64,000 bases of DNA, taken from NCBI GenBank assembly GCA_023014485.1, contig JAJOZX010008807.1, forward strand, positions 1-64,000. Reading direction: 5' to 3'. Under the pieces are notes generated by a model. It was not told where the DNA came from and did not search any database. It saw only the letters and a list, made by a program, of their open reading frames with translations. Below are positions 33,488 to 44,369 of this stretch, piece after piece. How positions within the stretch are numbered: position 1 is the first letter of the stretch; every line of letters begins with the position of its first letter. Source of the DNA: Bathynomus jamesi. Its lineage: Eukaryota; Arthropoda; Malacostraca; Isopoda; Cirolanidae. The translations under genes were made by a program, and so were the position numbers.

Positions 33488-34256
33488 CAGGGTGGGCCGT
33501 AAGTTTCCATACATAGGAAAATTTAAACGTTTGTTTTTATGTTTCAGATACCCTAAGAATATGCGTTTGACGAAAGAGCAACGAATTGAAATCATACTGA
33601 TGGCTGGGTCGGGAAGCAGTCGCATGGTTGCAATGAACTTTAACAGAAAACATGGAACGAACATCACACACGACACTGTGGCAAAACTTATTAACAAGTT
33701 TCAGAAAACTGGAAATGTTGCAGATCAACCGCGAAGTGGTCCAAGACGTACAGCCACGATGAAGACACAACAGCTACGATACTTACAGCGCTTACACGGA
33801 GTCCCAGAAAAAGTACACGACGGTTGTCTGCAGAAAGTGGTGTCAGCAGATCGAGTATCAGGCGCATTTTGAAAGCAAACAAATGGCATCCATACAAATT
33901 GCATATGGCACAGCATTTGAGTGAAGACGACCCGGATTGGTCGGCGTGGTCCTGTGGAGTGGCCTCCCAGATCCCCAGATCTCACCCCCCTTGATTTCTA
34001 TCTTTGGGGGCACTTGAAGGCCATGGTGTATCAGGGAAAGATACGAGACATAAATCATCTAAAGGAACGTATCACCAACGCCATTACAAGCATAACGTCA
34101 ACTGTGCTAATGCGTGTTCATCAACAGTGGGGAACACGTATTGAAATGTGTTTTCAAAACAATGGCAACCATGTAGAGCATATTATATAAATAAAAATGG
34201 TTGTCCATAAAAAAATGTTTATTTTTCCTATGTATGGAAACTTACGGCCCACCCTG
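33488..34256 (+). mobile_element. mariner-family element, internally deleted
   Basis: A 769-bp element. The terminal repeats are CAGGGTGGGCCGTAAGTTTC and its exact complement, extending about 35 bp (to CATACATAGGAAA), next to TA on both sides. Contains a two-part transposase relic. About 450 bp of the expected 1.2 kb are missing. Confidence 0.9.
33564..34187 (+). pseudogene. mariner-type transposase pseudogene with central deletion
   Basis: The N-terminus is MRLTKEQRIEIILMAGSGSS, then HDTVAKLINKFQKTGNVADQ and PRSGPRRTA, a paired HTH domain with its linker. A frame change follows, with SGVSRSSIRRILKANKWHPY. A deletion near 33930 joins this directly to RIGRRGPVEWPPRSPDLTPL, DFYLWGHLKAMVY and the C-terminal helix up to GNHVEHII. 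The last catalytic Asp (LTPLDF) is present, but the segments carrying the first two are deleted, so it cannot be active. The DNA-binding half is nearly intact. Confidence 0.9.
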
Positions 34257-34289
<33 letters not shown>

Positions 34290-34432
34290 TGTTAAAAAGT
34301 TACAAAATTATAGTCTTAAAATTAAAAATTATAAAATTAGGACTATGAAAATTATAAAATTACAAAATTATAGCATTATAAAGATTATAAAATTATAAAA
34401 ATGCAAAATTATGAATTTATAAAATTTTATAT
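34290..34432. repeat. AT-rich minisatellite
   Basis: Repeated AAAATTATAAAATTA-like units of about 12-20 bp. Confidence 0.7.
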
Positions 34433-34599
34433 TTTTTTTAATTAATTATTATTTTATATACAAACGTAATGATAAGTTTACCTATCACATGAGTTATGCT
34501 GATGGCACGTCTATTTGTGAATGCTGTTGAAAGTCAGTCAAATCAGATTGAGTACGAATCAACACTCTATGTCCTTCCTAACACTTATGGGCATATACT

Positions 34600-34702
34600 G
34601 TATTATCCCGTCTCGTACGTGGGCAAATATTATCCCGTCTCATACATGGGCAAATATTATCCTGTCTCGTACATGGGCAAATATTATCCCGTCTCGTACA
34701 TA
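34600..34702. repeat. 30-bp tandem repeat
   Basis: Three and a half units of TATTATCCCGTCTCGTAC, then ATGGGCAAA. Translations of this tract are artefacts. Confidence 0.9.
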
Positions 34703-34961
34703 ACAGGAAAAAATAAAATTTTCTTTTTTTAGGTTTAATAATTTGTCAAAAAATTTTGTATTCACAAAGTGATTCATTATTATTAATTAGTGAATATATA
34801 TTTGGTTTGATTTGTATCACTGCACTTCCTATTTTAGATTTATGGGTTTCTTTGACATAAGTTTGAAAATGTGTGATGTGCTATTTATTGTTAAATTTAG
34901 TAATGTAAATTTCGATAGTATTAAAGTTTTTTCAGTACCTCGCTTATGCGGAGAATGCACA

Positions 34962-34980
34962 CACACACACACACACACAC
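34962..34980. repeat. (CA)n microsatellite
   Basis: About 9 units after TACCTCGCTTATGCGGAGA, an end similar to the dispersed repeat at 35040 and 63455. Confidence 0.85.
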
Positions 34981-35039
34981 TTTTGATACCTCGGAACACT
35001 AAAAAATCTAAATAAAAATATCCAGAAACAGTCCTGACT

Positions 35040-35310
35040 GGATTAGGTTAAGCTAGGTTAGGTTAGTTAACATTTGGTTAGGTTAGGTTAGGCTAGATTA
35101 GCGAGTACCTCACTATTTAATAACTTAACAGAAAAAAGCCCCACATCGAGCCCACATTTACACCCGAAACTCTTATCACACCTTTCTCAGTTTGATGACA
35201 CTAAAGTTAGGTTAGGTTAAACTAAGTTTGGTTACTAAGCTTTTTAGATATATGAATTTAAAAAAGTAGGTACCTTGTTTATGTAAACACACACACACAC
35301 ACACACACGA
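35040..35310. repeat. dispersed repeat X, copy 1, ending in (CA)n
   Basis: Starts with TTAGG-like tracts, then GCGAGTACCTCACTATTTAA, GATGACACTAAAGTTAGG, TTTTTAGATATATG and TTTAAAAAAGTAGGTACC, and ends in (CA)n. A second copy lies at 63455-63690 in the same orientation with the same CA end. The class is unknown. Confidence 0.75.
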
Positions 35311-35319
35311 GTGCAATTG

Positions 35320-36085
35320 TGCTCTAACTTTTAGGCCCAAAATTTGCCTCGTTCTTCGTGTCTACCTGCCTTTCATAATTTTTTGTACACATTTTTCATA
35401 TTTTAAAACTTGTCTAAAAGCAGGAAAGAAAACTTTATAAAAATGAATTATTTAAGTGTAAAAAGTAAAAAGGAAAAAGTGTATGGCAACCAAGAACTTT
35501 TTCCAATTTGAAAAACACTTTAAATCACAAAATCCAAAGAACTTATTGCGTTGAAGTATGAGATTAGACAAGTTCTGAATTCAATTCCAGTTTGCTCATT
35601 GGCGAATCCAAAAGAAACGTAAAGTTCACTTACGAATGCAGCTTTGATGAAAAAAAAGAAATACTAAAATTATATTGCTCTGACTCGCCTTTCCGTTCAT
35701 AAATGAGGAGGAAATACAATTTAAAAGAGGAGGAATTAGTAACGACACCCGTCAAATATGAACCACTTCTTTCCTCAAAATTTAAAATAAAAAGGTCGAG
35801 TCAAAAAGGAAAAGAATCGAAAGGAAAATCGTCGAAAGACTGAATTATCGTCACTGAATTTAACCTAATTTAGTAGGTTAGATTATGTAAGACAGTTTAG
35901 TGTAGACCTTGTTTGTTTAGGCTAGGTTTATATAGGTTATAACAAGTTAAGTTAGGTTTCGATGATGTTGGAGCTTCGACGATCTTCCTCCTGACAATTT
36001 TCCATTTCGAGGAAATGGCCGTAGCTGCGTCTTCGCACATTTACTACCTCATTTCTAGGTAAAACATTAATTTTTCCATATAATA
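35320..36085. other. unassigned sequence
   Basis: A-rich, with degenerate GGTTA motifs near 35850-35960. No gene recognised. Confidence 0.35.
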
Positions 36086-36089
36086 CACA

Positions 36090-36137
<48 letters not shown>
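36090..36137. repeat. (TA)n microsatellite
   Basis: About 22 units after a short (GT)n. Confidence 0.9.
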
Positions 36138-36139
<2 letters not shown>

Positions 36140-36140
<1 letters not shown>

Positions 36141-37550
36141 AGTAGAGACGCAATTAAGAAAAAGTACTTTAGAAATAAATGAAAGAGAGTAAAGAGCCAT
36201 CTGATTAAGTGATATCTCAAACTGAAGTTTGGCACAAAACAGTACTAAGAGCCAGACTAACGGAAGAAAACCGCAGAAGACCACTCACGGCAAGAACTTT
36301 GCCATTTCACTCCACCAGATCGTTTCGATCACTTTCCGGCGGATACGGGGCAGGGGGGGTGGAGAGCAGGAAGGGCTGGGGATCATGGGAGAACGGGGAC
36401 TGGGGATAGGTTAGGGGAGGGACGAAGAGCGAAAAGTAAAGAAAGGACGAAATCCAAAGAATCGGTCTACACAACGGGAAAACAGCTGAGAGGTGTCAGG
36501 TGTTTAAAAGTTCTAAACTGAATAAAAATAATCGCTCTTTTAAAAAGATTGAACATCGTCAATCGAGTGCTATAATGGTCATTAAGAAAAAGTTAAAGCT
36601 ATTGGAATGAATATAATGTTTATATATATATACATACTGTATATATAATGGGGAAGGAAAAAACAGAAATCGAAAGAGAACAGATGCGTATAATTAAAGT
36701 AAATATATCTCCATTTCTTTTTGTCAAACGCATGGATGAAGTAAAATGAAAATCCACAATGAACCCAACAGAGGAGAAATAGCAGAACGCAACGATACAC
36801 GGAGTACTCCAACCCACGATGGAGAGTTTGAAATTAATACAATTTGCCAAAGGGAAGAAGGCGCAGAGGATGAAATAATATAGTCAAGATGGCTCTCCAA
36901 ATGAAGCTGAAGTATTAAAAAGATTTTCGTATCACCTCACGAAGAAAAGATGAAGTATTAATGATGAGACAGAAGAGAAAGCAGACAAGAATTTTGCGAG
37001 TATGGAAAAAAACCAACCGAAAACTGTTCCGATAAAAAAGTGATTTGACAAATATACGATTTAACTTTGCTTGTCATTCTCTATCATTGTGAAAAACGAG
37101 GAACTGCAGGTTTTTAAAGAAGAAGAGTAAAGAATATCAACCAAAAGCGTACAGTCTTTGGCGTAAATCCGGTTGATCCCTTTGGTTTTATCGTGATACG
37201 CGGATGTTGAGGATCACACTCTTGTACACGACTGTGCCACTTTATTGCCACGGAGATACCTGGTACGAATAGGAAAAGTTAGCTTAATTCGAAAGCGCGA
37301 AAATAAGGTTCTCAGATTTTTCAAAAGAAGAAATAAACCACAGAATGTAACTTGTCTTTCTGGATGAGAGGGAAAAGTCAAAAGTGCTACAAGAACCGAT
37401 AATGTACTACTTCTACGGAAGACCCTACTTCTACGGAAGACCATAACATCCTTCTAAACCCGTAGGAACTATTACTTCTTCATCCAAACACATATCGAAC
37501 CACACTGACAAAGTCCAAAGGAAATTTTTTTACAAAAGTTGCAGAGATCA
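36140..37550. other. unassigned 1.4-kb stretch
   Basis: Purine-rich in places (36350-36450). Several overlapping short frames match nothing recognised. Confidence 0.35.
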
Positions 37551-37562
37551 CCAACAATTATT

Positions 37563-37763
37563 GGTGCTCTTCCAATACGTGCTCTACCGTAAAATTTACA
37601 TTCCAATATGTGCTAACTAACGAAAATATCACGACCTAACCTAACCAATCGTCAAGGGCGTACAATTGACCTAACGATTGGTTAGGTTAGGTCGTGATAT
37701 TTTCGTTAGTTAGCACATATTGGAATGTAAATTTTACGGTAGAGCACGTATTGGAAGAGCACC
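37563..37763. mobile_element. GG/CC foldback MITE, copy D (GGTGCTCT type)
   Basis: A 201-bp, almost perfect palindrome from GGTGCTCTTCCAATACGTGC to GCACGTATTGGAAGAGCACC. An exact 8-bp duplication CAATTATT flanks it (37555-37562 and 37764-37771). The core has exact arms GCTAACTAACGAAAATATCA then CGACCTAACCTAACCAATCG, with a small loop around GGGCGTACAATTGACC. It is the cleanest copy in the window and likely the youngest. Confidence 0.92.
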
Positions 37764-37774
37764 CAATTATTAAT

Positions 37775-38025
37775 GAACGACGAACCACCACTTTTCAACA
37801 ATACCCACCACTATTAATACTAATTATTAACACCAAATATCCAAACTAATCATTCGCAAACTACAAAAAAAAACAAGCAAATCTGGATGAGATTTCAAAA
37901 CACGTAAGGCAGAAATTAATTACAGATCATGGGGACGAGATGAGAACTGGAAAAACAACATAAAAGATCATATGAAGTAATTAATAATTCCTTTTCATTA
38001 GCATATGCAAATATCCAGAGCTTAA
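37775..38025. other. unassigned sequence
   Basis: Nothing recognised. Confidence 0.35.
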
Positions 38026-38027
38026 AT

Positions 38028-38100
38028 AATCCCTCCCACCCCCCCACCCCACCCCGACCCCACCCCGACTCCACCCCGACCCCACCCCGACCCCACCGAC
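38028..38100. repeat. C-rich (CCCCGACCCCAC)n tract
   Basis: Five or six imperfect units. The complementary strand has runs of four G at short spacing, so G-quadruplex formation is plausible. Confidence 0.85.
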
Positions 38101-38176
38101 TCAATAAAAAAATCAAATTACGATTCTTGCAAAATTCAGTGGAAAAAATAACTTGAAATATGTTCAAGAGCGAATC

Positions 38177-38934
38177 AGGCGAGTTTGTCTAAAACAATTC
38201 GTCTAAAATACAATTTGTCTAAATCATTTTGTCTAAAACAATTTGTCTAAAATAGTTTGTCTAAAATCAATTTGTCTAATAACAATTTGTCTAAAATACA
38301 ATTTGTCTAAAAATAATTTGTCTAAAATACAATTTGTCTAAACAAACAATTTAATATAATATGGCATACAAATTGTTGCCTGATGTACAATGCTATTTAT
38401 TACTTGCCACGCCCCATCTTAAAAGGTTACCTCTTGTGCGGAATAGTACATCGAAATCAGTTATCCCGGAACCCATAACCCGGTTAGGTTAGGTTAGGTT
38501 AGGTATATTATGAAATAAAATCAACCCATTTTCAATCTTTTCATCCTCACTCCAAATTTATCAAGCAGACAAATGCATTTCTAGTTATCTTCAGTTATTA
38601 GTCAAATTGTATTTTAGACAAATTATTTTTAGACAAACTATTTTAGACAAACTATTTCGATGTACTATTCCGCACAAGAGGTAACCTTTTAAGATGGGGC
38701 GTGGCAAGTAATAAATAGCATTGTACATCAGGCAACAATTTGTATGCCATATTATATTAAATTGTTTGTTTAGACAAATTGTATTTTAGACAAATTATTT
38801 TTAGACAAATTGTATTTTAGACAAATTGTTATTAGACAAATTGATTTTAGACAAACTATTTTAGACAAATTGTTTTAGACAAATTGATTTAGACAAATTG
38901 TATTTTAGACGAATTGTTTTAGACAAATTCTCCT
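38177..38934. mobile_element. foldback element with arms of TTTGTCTAAAA repeats
   Basis: A 758-bp inverted repeat: arms 38177-38457 and 38654-38934 (about 281 bp each) are near-perfect complements. The outer ~180 bp of each arm consist of about a dozen short units of TTTGTCTAAAATACAA with small length changes. The inner ~100 bp are unique (GGCATACAAATTGTTGCCTG, GCCACGCCCCATCTTAAAAG, TTGTGCGGAATAGTACATCG). The spacer holds GGTTAGGTTAGGTTAGGTT. Long inverted arms made of short tandem units recall Drosophila FB elements; relationship is not shown. No clear target duplication was found. Confidence 0.85.
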
Positions 38935-39051
38935 AGACGCGTTTAAGAGATGTACTTTATGTTTACGTAAGCGTAACTGTACTGTAATATTTACAGACCA
39001 GATACAGTATATTAATGACTGGACGGGAAGAAAGTTGATAATTATATTTAA

Positions 39052-39137
39052 CCCTGTAAGGCCGGAAATTTTTGTAGGGTTGTTATGAATGCGTGTATTT
39101 GCAACTTTACTAATTTGTACCTGTAGTCCTTAAGGGG
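39052..39137. mobile_element. piggyBac-like MITE, copy 1
   Basis: TTAA on both sides (39048-39051, 39138-39141), ends CCCTGTAAGG and CCTTAAGGGG. The interior TTTTTGTAGGGTTG, then TTATGAATGCGTGTATTTG, is shared with 59254-59341. Confidence 0.75.
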
Positions 39138-39221
39138 TTAAAACATATCTGAACTAGAAAAATTTCATAGTTGGGAATTTAGTCAAGCACTAATTAAATT
39201 TCTTATATTAGAAGAAAAGCG

Positions 39222-39627
39222 GGATCACTTTAACATATTGCTTCCCAGGAACCTCTCTTTAACATATTGCTTCCCAGTGTATATCACTTTAACATATTGC
39301 TTTCCAGTGTTAATCACTTTAACATATTGCTTCCCAAAAAGGCTAACTAACGAAAATATCACAACCTAACCTAACCAATTGTTAGGTCAACTGTACGCCC
39401 TTGACGATTGGTTAGGTTAGGTCGTGATATTTTCGTTAGTTAGCCTAGATTACCAACCTCTTTCTAACCAACCAACCTTTCTCTTTTTAACATATTGTTT
39501 CCCAGTGTTAATCACTTTAACATATTGCTTCCCAGGAGGGATCACTTTAACATATTGCTTCCCAGGAGGGATCACTTTAACATATTGCTTCCCGAATGCT
39601 TTGGGAAGCAATATGTTAAAGTGATCC
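39222..39627. mobile_element. GG/CC foldback MITE, copy E (GGATCACT type) with amplified ends
   Basis: A 406-bp element from GGATCACTTTAACATATTGC to GCAATATGTTAAAGTGATCC. An exact 8-bp duplication GAAAAGCG flanks it (39214-39221 and 39628-39635). The terminal unit TTTAACATATTGCTTCCCAG is tandemly repeated about four times on the left and four times before the right end. The shared hairpin core (GGCTAACTAACGAAAATATC, CCTAACCTAACC, complementary arm) sits between them at 39343-39446. Frames over the tandem units are artefacts. Confidence 0.9.
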
Positions 39628-39639
39628 GAAAAGCGATTA

Positions 39640-41680
39640 AATTTAATAATTTTAACGCCGATATGTCTCTTAAAGGATGCAAAAAACAACCATTTACATA
39701 AAGTGAAACTAATAATACACTAAACTCGGTAATAACCTCAATATTAGCCCTTTTATGCCAAAAGGTCTTTCTTGTGAGTGAATAAAATTGTCTGTAAATT
39801 GGTAGCTAGTCACAAAAGGGTTAAACATTTTATTGAGAGATGACGTTAATTTCTCGTTCATCGCGTGAATGGGATGTAATAATCGGATTTTTAGCTAACG
39901 TACCAAACGACGACGGTATAGCTCAAACACAGATGTTGCTACAGTAGAACTTATGGAAATATGGATGATCATTCAACAGGTGACACTGAAAGAGAATGTA
40001 CTGGGTCACATCATGACGAACATCTACAGGGTTGATAATAAATAAATAAAAATATTACCCCAAAATTTTATTTGAATCCGCGAACACAGTCTAATACAAA
40101 CTTACTTGATATGAGCTATAAACTTAAATTGAAAAAGGTGAAGGAACTATAACCGAAAGGTTAAGTTTAAACTAACACGAAATTAACTTCAGTTTATAAA
40201 AAATAAAGGAACTTTACTAAAAAGTCTTAACTTGAGAAAACGCAGAGAAGTGTCCTTCGATAATGAAAAGCAAAACTGAGCTTTTGTAGCCTATACAGTT
40301 TATACAGATTTTTAAAAAAATCACCTACACAGAGAAAGCTCAGAACGCTATTCTAACAAAGAAAACGGTCTGCGAAACGTTTCAATAAATGTAAAATAAA
40401 TAAGAAAAACAAAATAAGCAAAGAAATTGTAAAATGAGGCCTAATCTTAAACCAAAAGTCATCCGTAAATCTCTTGAGGGTGAGGCATCAAAAAATTCGG
40501 CCAAATATGAAATAGTTTTTGAGTAAATTTTAAGAGTAACATCGAGTCATTTAAAAAGCCAGAAATGTGTACGAAATGCATGAAGGAAACACCTCAAAAA
40601 CAATTGAGCATTTAGTTCACTTAAATCTAAAATAACGACAGAACAACAGTTGAAGATGGGTAAAACATGAATTTACTAAATGGGATCTTATTCTTATTAG
40701 TAGCCCTTTACTGATTTTGTTCTAGATAACGCCAGACGTTTTTAGTCAGTCTTAGAAGGGACCCTTTTTGCAAAGCTTTTTACGTACTGCGTATCTCTTG
40801 ACATAGTCTTTATGCTGCACTCGTAAAAATAGAATCTTAATTACCGAAACCAACCTTCTTTTGCTTTACAAAACGTTTCGAAAGCTTAGTAAGAAAAGAA
40901 AATATCTCCACTTTTAAAGAAAGGAGACATATTACCCACACCAGCACGAACTCAGAACTGCGTAAGAGATCTTGTTTCTCTGAACTTTAGGCCAACAATA
41001 AAAAAAAAATCTTGAAAAAGTGTGGGAAAACAAAACCTACAGACAAAATACACCGTTTCAGCAGTCTTCGATACGTGTAATCATGGAGTAACTGCATCTA
41101 CATATAAACTTAGGGAAACAAATGTTACTGAAAAGCTTGGAACATTTTGAACTTTTTAAAGTTAAAAATAAGAAGAGATTGTGGTAAATGGAACCAAATA
41201 CAAAGATTCACCAGTCATAAATTCTTTACCACAAAGAATCAATTTTGTTCTGTCTATGTCTGGTGATAGCTGAAACAGACGACACTACCAGAAAGAGTAT
41301 TGAATAACTAACTGCCTATACATGACATAAGTGAGGAAATCTCTGATGATAGACGCATAAAAATTACAAAAATAATACAATAAAATTGGGATTGAAGAGA
41401 ACACATACATGAAATTCAGTGGGAATAAATTCCATTGTCTTGGACCTGACAATAATCAAGGTATACCATAAGATACCTATGAAACAAATAGAAAATACAG
41501 TAAAACGTTCAACCAAGGACTGTGGAGGAATGACGTCAATAGACGAAGAGCGCATGAGTATACATACAAATCCCTAAAAGGAACAAGAAGGGGCACGATA
41601 TGGAGGATCTTGCAAAGCAGAAGAGTGAACATCATGCTAAAATTATGAATGAGTTTAGTTTTACCAGCAACTGTGTACTG
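39640..41680. other. unassigned 2-kb stretch
   Basis: Possible third piggyBac-like MITE near 39748-39823 (ends CCCTTTTATGCC and CACAAAAGGGTTAA, left TTAA not intact). Otherwise nothing recognised. Confidence 0.35.
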
Positions 41681-41687
41681 CTCAGCT

Positions 41688-41850
41688 ATCGCATGTCCGC
41701 AGCTCAGTGGGTAATACTGTTTCCCTATAAGTGCAGTGAAGACATTGAGGTCGGGGGTTTGTACCCCGATGGTGCTGGTAATAATAATACAGGGGTTATC
41801 GCAACGGGCCGCATTAGTTAGTCTGAGCGCTGTGCCAGTCTACGTATCTA
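41688..41850 (+). mobile_element. tRNA-derived SINE, family A, copy 2
   Basis: Head GCAGCTCAGTGGGTAATACT and TCGGGGGTTTGTACCCCGAT, then AATAATAATACAGGGGTTA and TGAGCGCTGTGCCAGTCT, as in copy 1 at 13995. Confidence 0.75.
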
Positions 41851-41864
41851 GAGAAAGTGAAATA

Positions 41865-41958
41865 CAGGATGTACCATAAATCCCTTTACCCGTGAACCTT
41901 TTCCTACTAGAATAGGGTGAGGGGGTAAATTAAATAAAGGGACTTATGGGGCACCCTG
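41865..41958. mobile_element. mariner-type MITE, 94 bp
   Basis: TA-flanked; arms CAGGATGTACCATAAATCCC and, in complement, CAGGGTGCCCCATAAGTCCC. The interior includes CCTACTAGAATAGGGTGAGGG. Related to 51590-51684. Confidence 0.85.
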
Positions 41959-41964
41959 TACAAA

Positions 41965-43375
41965 GGACATACATAACAATAATAGAAATAAAAGTGACGC
42001 GAAAACCTTCTCGTCTAATTATGCCTGTCGATTTGTTATTCCTTTTCAAAAATAGGAAACAGTTTTTAAGATATTTTTTGGCATATTATTATTACTTATA
42101 TTCTTCGAAAAGTGTTCCCAAAATTACTGAAATTATACTCGCTCGAAAGACTTTTCGAAAAAAATAAATAACGTTTTTGAAAAATACCCTAAAAGTGTTC
42201 CCAATTGTTAAAAAGGGTATCAAAATCGACAGAAATGATTAGTCAGGAAGGTTTTCGCATCATCTCTAATGATGCAAGAGGACAAGGGGGTCTTAAGAAA
42301 AAAGATTGAAAATGAATCTCTCAGCATTTGAGGCCCAAAACTATCTAACATTCTGCCAAAGAGTTACGAAATCTTCAAAAATATTCAAATACTATTATTC
42401 AGAAACTGACTTTACAAATTCTTCAGCCAAGTTCCAGCCAGACCAGCCACGCGTGACAGGTTAGAAAAGTAGGATGAGAGAAGAAAGCAATTCTCTCCTC
42501 CATCACATTCCACAAATGAAAAATAACATTGGTTTGTTACAAGCGGTGTACATACCATTTGTTCAAAAATAAATCAAATAATATATAAGACAGAACTTCC
42601 AATTTATATATATATACACACAGTAGTATGTGGGCACCGTAAACAAATCAATAATTTGGTAATCTTGTCTTCGTGTACATGGGTTGAACGCGTCAATTCG
42701 TGTCTGTATAAGAACCTCAGGATCTGCCAAAAGTGGTCCGATGTTAAAATAATTCTTTGAAATGAGATGGAATCAATTTTTGATAAGTTTTAGCTCATTT
42801 CTCGTTGAAGGGCGTCAGAGGTCGGAGATCCTCTAAGGCAGAAACCCGAAGGAATTTGTCAAAGATTTCAGCCATAAATTCACGTCTCCTTCAGATACTA
42901 AATCAATGGCTACCGCCGGTGCAGATTTTGTAGAAAAAAATAACATACATTAAAAAAAATCCCTCGAAAGTAAGCAGATATTTTTGGGTTTTATTTTTTT
43001 TATTTTTTTATTTTTTTATTTTGGAGTAAAGAAAAATTGAAAATGTTCACTATTTATATTTTTGTATTAATAAAATTTTATTTTAGTACAAAATGCAATT
43101 AATAATAATAATAATTATTATTATTATTACATAATTAGTAATAAGCTGTTTTCGGCTGGAAGTCATTTACTCCCGATTCTCTCCATCCAAATATAAAAAG
43201 TATTTTCTTAACAGAGGAAATGGTGTCGGATCCACTAATCCGACCATGTACAAAGCTATAAACTTTTTTATAATGACTTGAAATACTTAACGCAAATAAC
43301 AGATAGTAAAAAGTATGCTATTTCCTTTCAGAGTTTACGGCAAAAGCTTTGAAAAAAAAAAGAAAAAAAAAGTTT
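41965..43375. other. unassigned 1.4-kb stretch
   Basis: AT-rich with small (AAT)n near 43100-43130. No coding recognised. Confidence 0.35.
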
Positions 43376-43381
43376 GGAAAA

Positions 43382-43456
43382 TCTATACGTATAGACGTAT
43401 ACGTATAGGTTATACGTATACGTATAGATTATACGTATACGTATATCGTACGATAT
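43382..43456. repeat. TACGTA-based self-complementary minisatellite
   Basis: Units of TATACGTATACGTATAG repeated about four times. Each unit is palindromic. Confidence 0.85.
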
Positions 43457-43929
43457 CATACGTTATAAAAAATTTAACGCAATGAAAACAATATTTCGAA
43501 AAGATATAAACAGACCAAAGCACTTCAGTAATTTTGAAATACAATTCCACGAATACACAATACACTTTAAGCCAAACTCGAAAACAAAAAAGGGGGGGGG
43601 GGGGAAGTGGCCCTACATTTAAAAAAAAAAATTCAAGCCTCGGAAAAAAAAAAATGGATTTTAAACATATTATTATTTTTGCTGCAAATTTTGTGCGTGG
43701 ATTTCTTGTCAAATTTTCTTCCTTTTTTTTTTATCTTTTTTATCGTATGATATGCCAAGTATTTAGGAACGTGACGCTGCATATTGTGTTACCAATTTAC
43801 AAGCTCAACACGCAGAAACAATACAGATATATGAACTTACTCTCGTGTTTCTTCTTTGTAAGCAAAACGGCTCATATAGCAAAATTCGGGCGATGTGTCA
43901 ACCTCAAAGTTAATTAAAGAATAATGCAT

Positions 43930-44032
43930 TTTTAAAAAAGGGGGAGTGGGGTAACTAAAAGGGGGAGTAGGGGTAATTAAAAAGGGGGGGAAATGGTAAT
44001 TAAAAAGGGGGGGAAATGGTAATTAAATACAT
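43930..44032. repeat. G-rich tandem repeat
   Basis: Four units of about 26 bp: AAAAGGGGGAGTGGGGTAACT, drifting to AAAAAGGGGGGGAAATGGTAA. Runs of G make quadruplexes possible. Confidence 0.85.
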
Positions 44033-44282
44033 CATTTTAATAATGTTTTGTTTATATATTTTAATCCATCTTTTCCTCTACATAATTAATGCATAAATGA
44101 CAAATAAAAATTGGATTTGGATTCGGAACTGGATCTAAAAGAACGTGATTCGAAAATTCATATCAAGGTTTAAAATCTAAAAAGTGTAATGAAAGATCAG
44201 TATCCGAAAACGTACTTCTAGTAAGAATTTATTACCCGCGTGTTTAGATGGAAAATGAAAAGTCAATAAAGTGGGGAACTAG

Positions 44283-44365
44283 GAGCTAGTGGGGCTCGAA
44301 CCCGAGACGTCGAGAGTTGTTTTAGAATCGGCGCTCCACCGATTACGCTATCCAGAACCCCCTGA
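44283..44365 (-). other. tRNA-like sequence, probably a SINE head or tRNA pseudogene
   Basis: On the minus strand TGGATAGCGTAATCGGTGGA and CGGGTTCGAGCCCC are spaced like boxes A and B. The acceptor ends do not pair, so a functional tRNA is unlikely. Confidence 0.45.
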
Positions 44366-44369
44366 GAGA

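Noticed and set aside
34600..34702. 30-bp direct repeats, CRISPR-like at first sight
   Set aside because: There are no spacers; it is a simple tandem repeat.
35040..35100. telomere or subtelomere
   Set aside because: TTAGG units are few, degenerate and interrupted, and similar tracts are scattered across the window.
39222..39627. regularly spaced repeats that could suggest a CRISPR array
   Set aside because: Units are tandem with very short or no unique spacers, lie between transposon ends with an 8-bp duplication, and the genome is eukaryotic.
43382..43456. regulatory operator or palindromic binding-site array
   Set aside because: TACGTA units form a simple low-complexity tandem tract with no gene nearby.
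44283..44365. functional tRNA gene on the minus strand
   Set aside because: Box A and box B are present, but the acceptor stem does not close.
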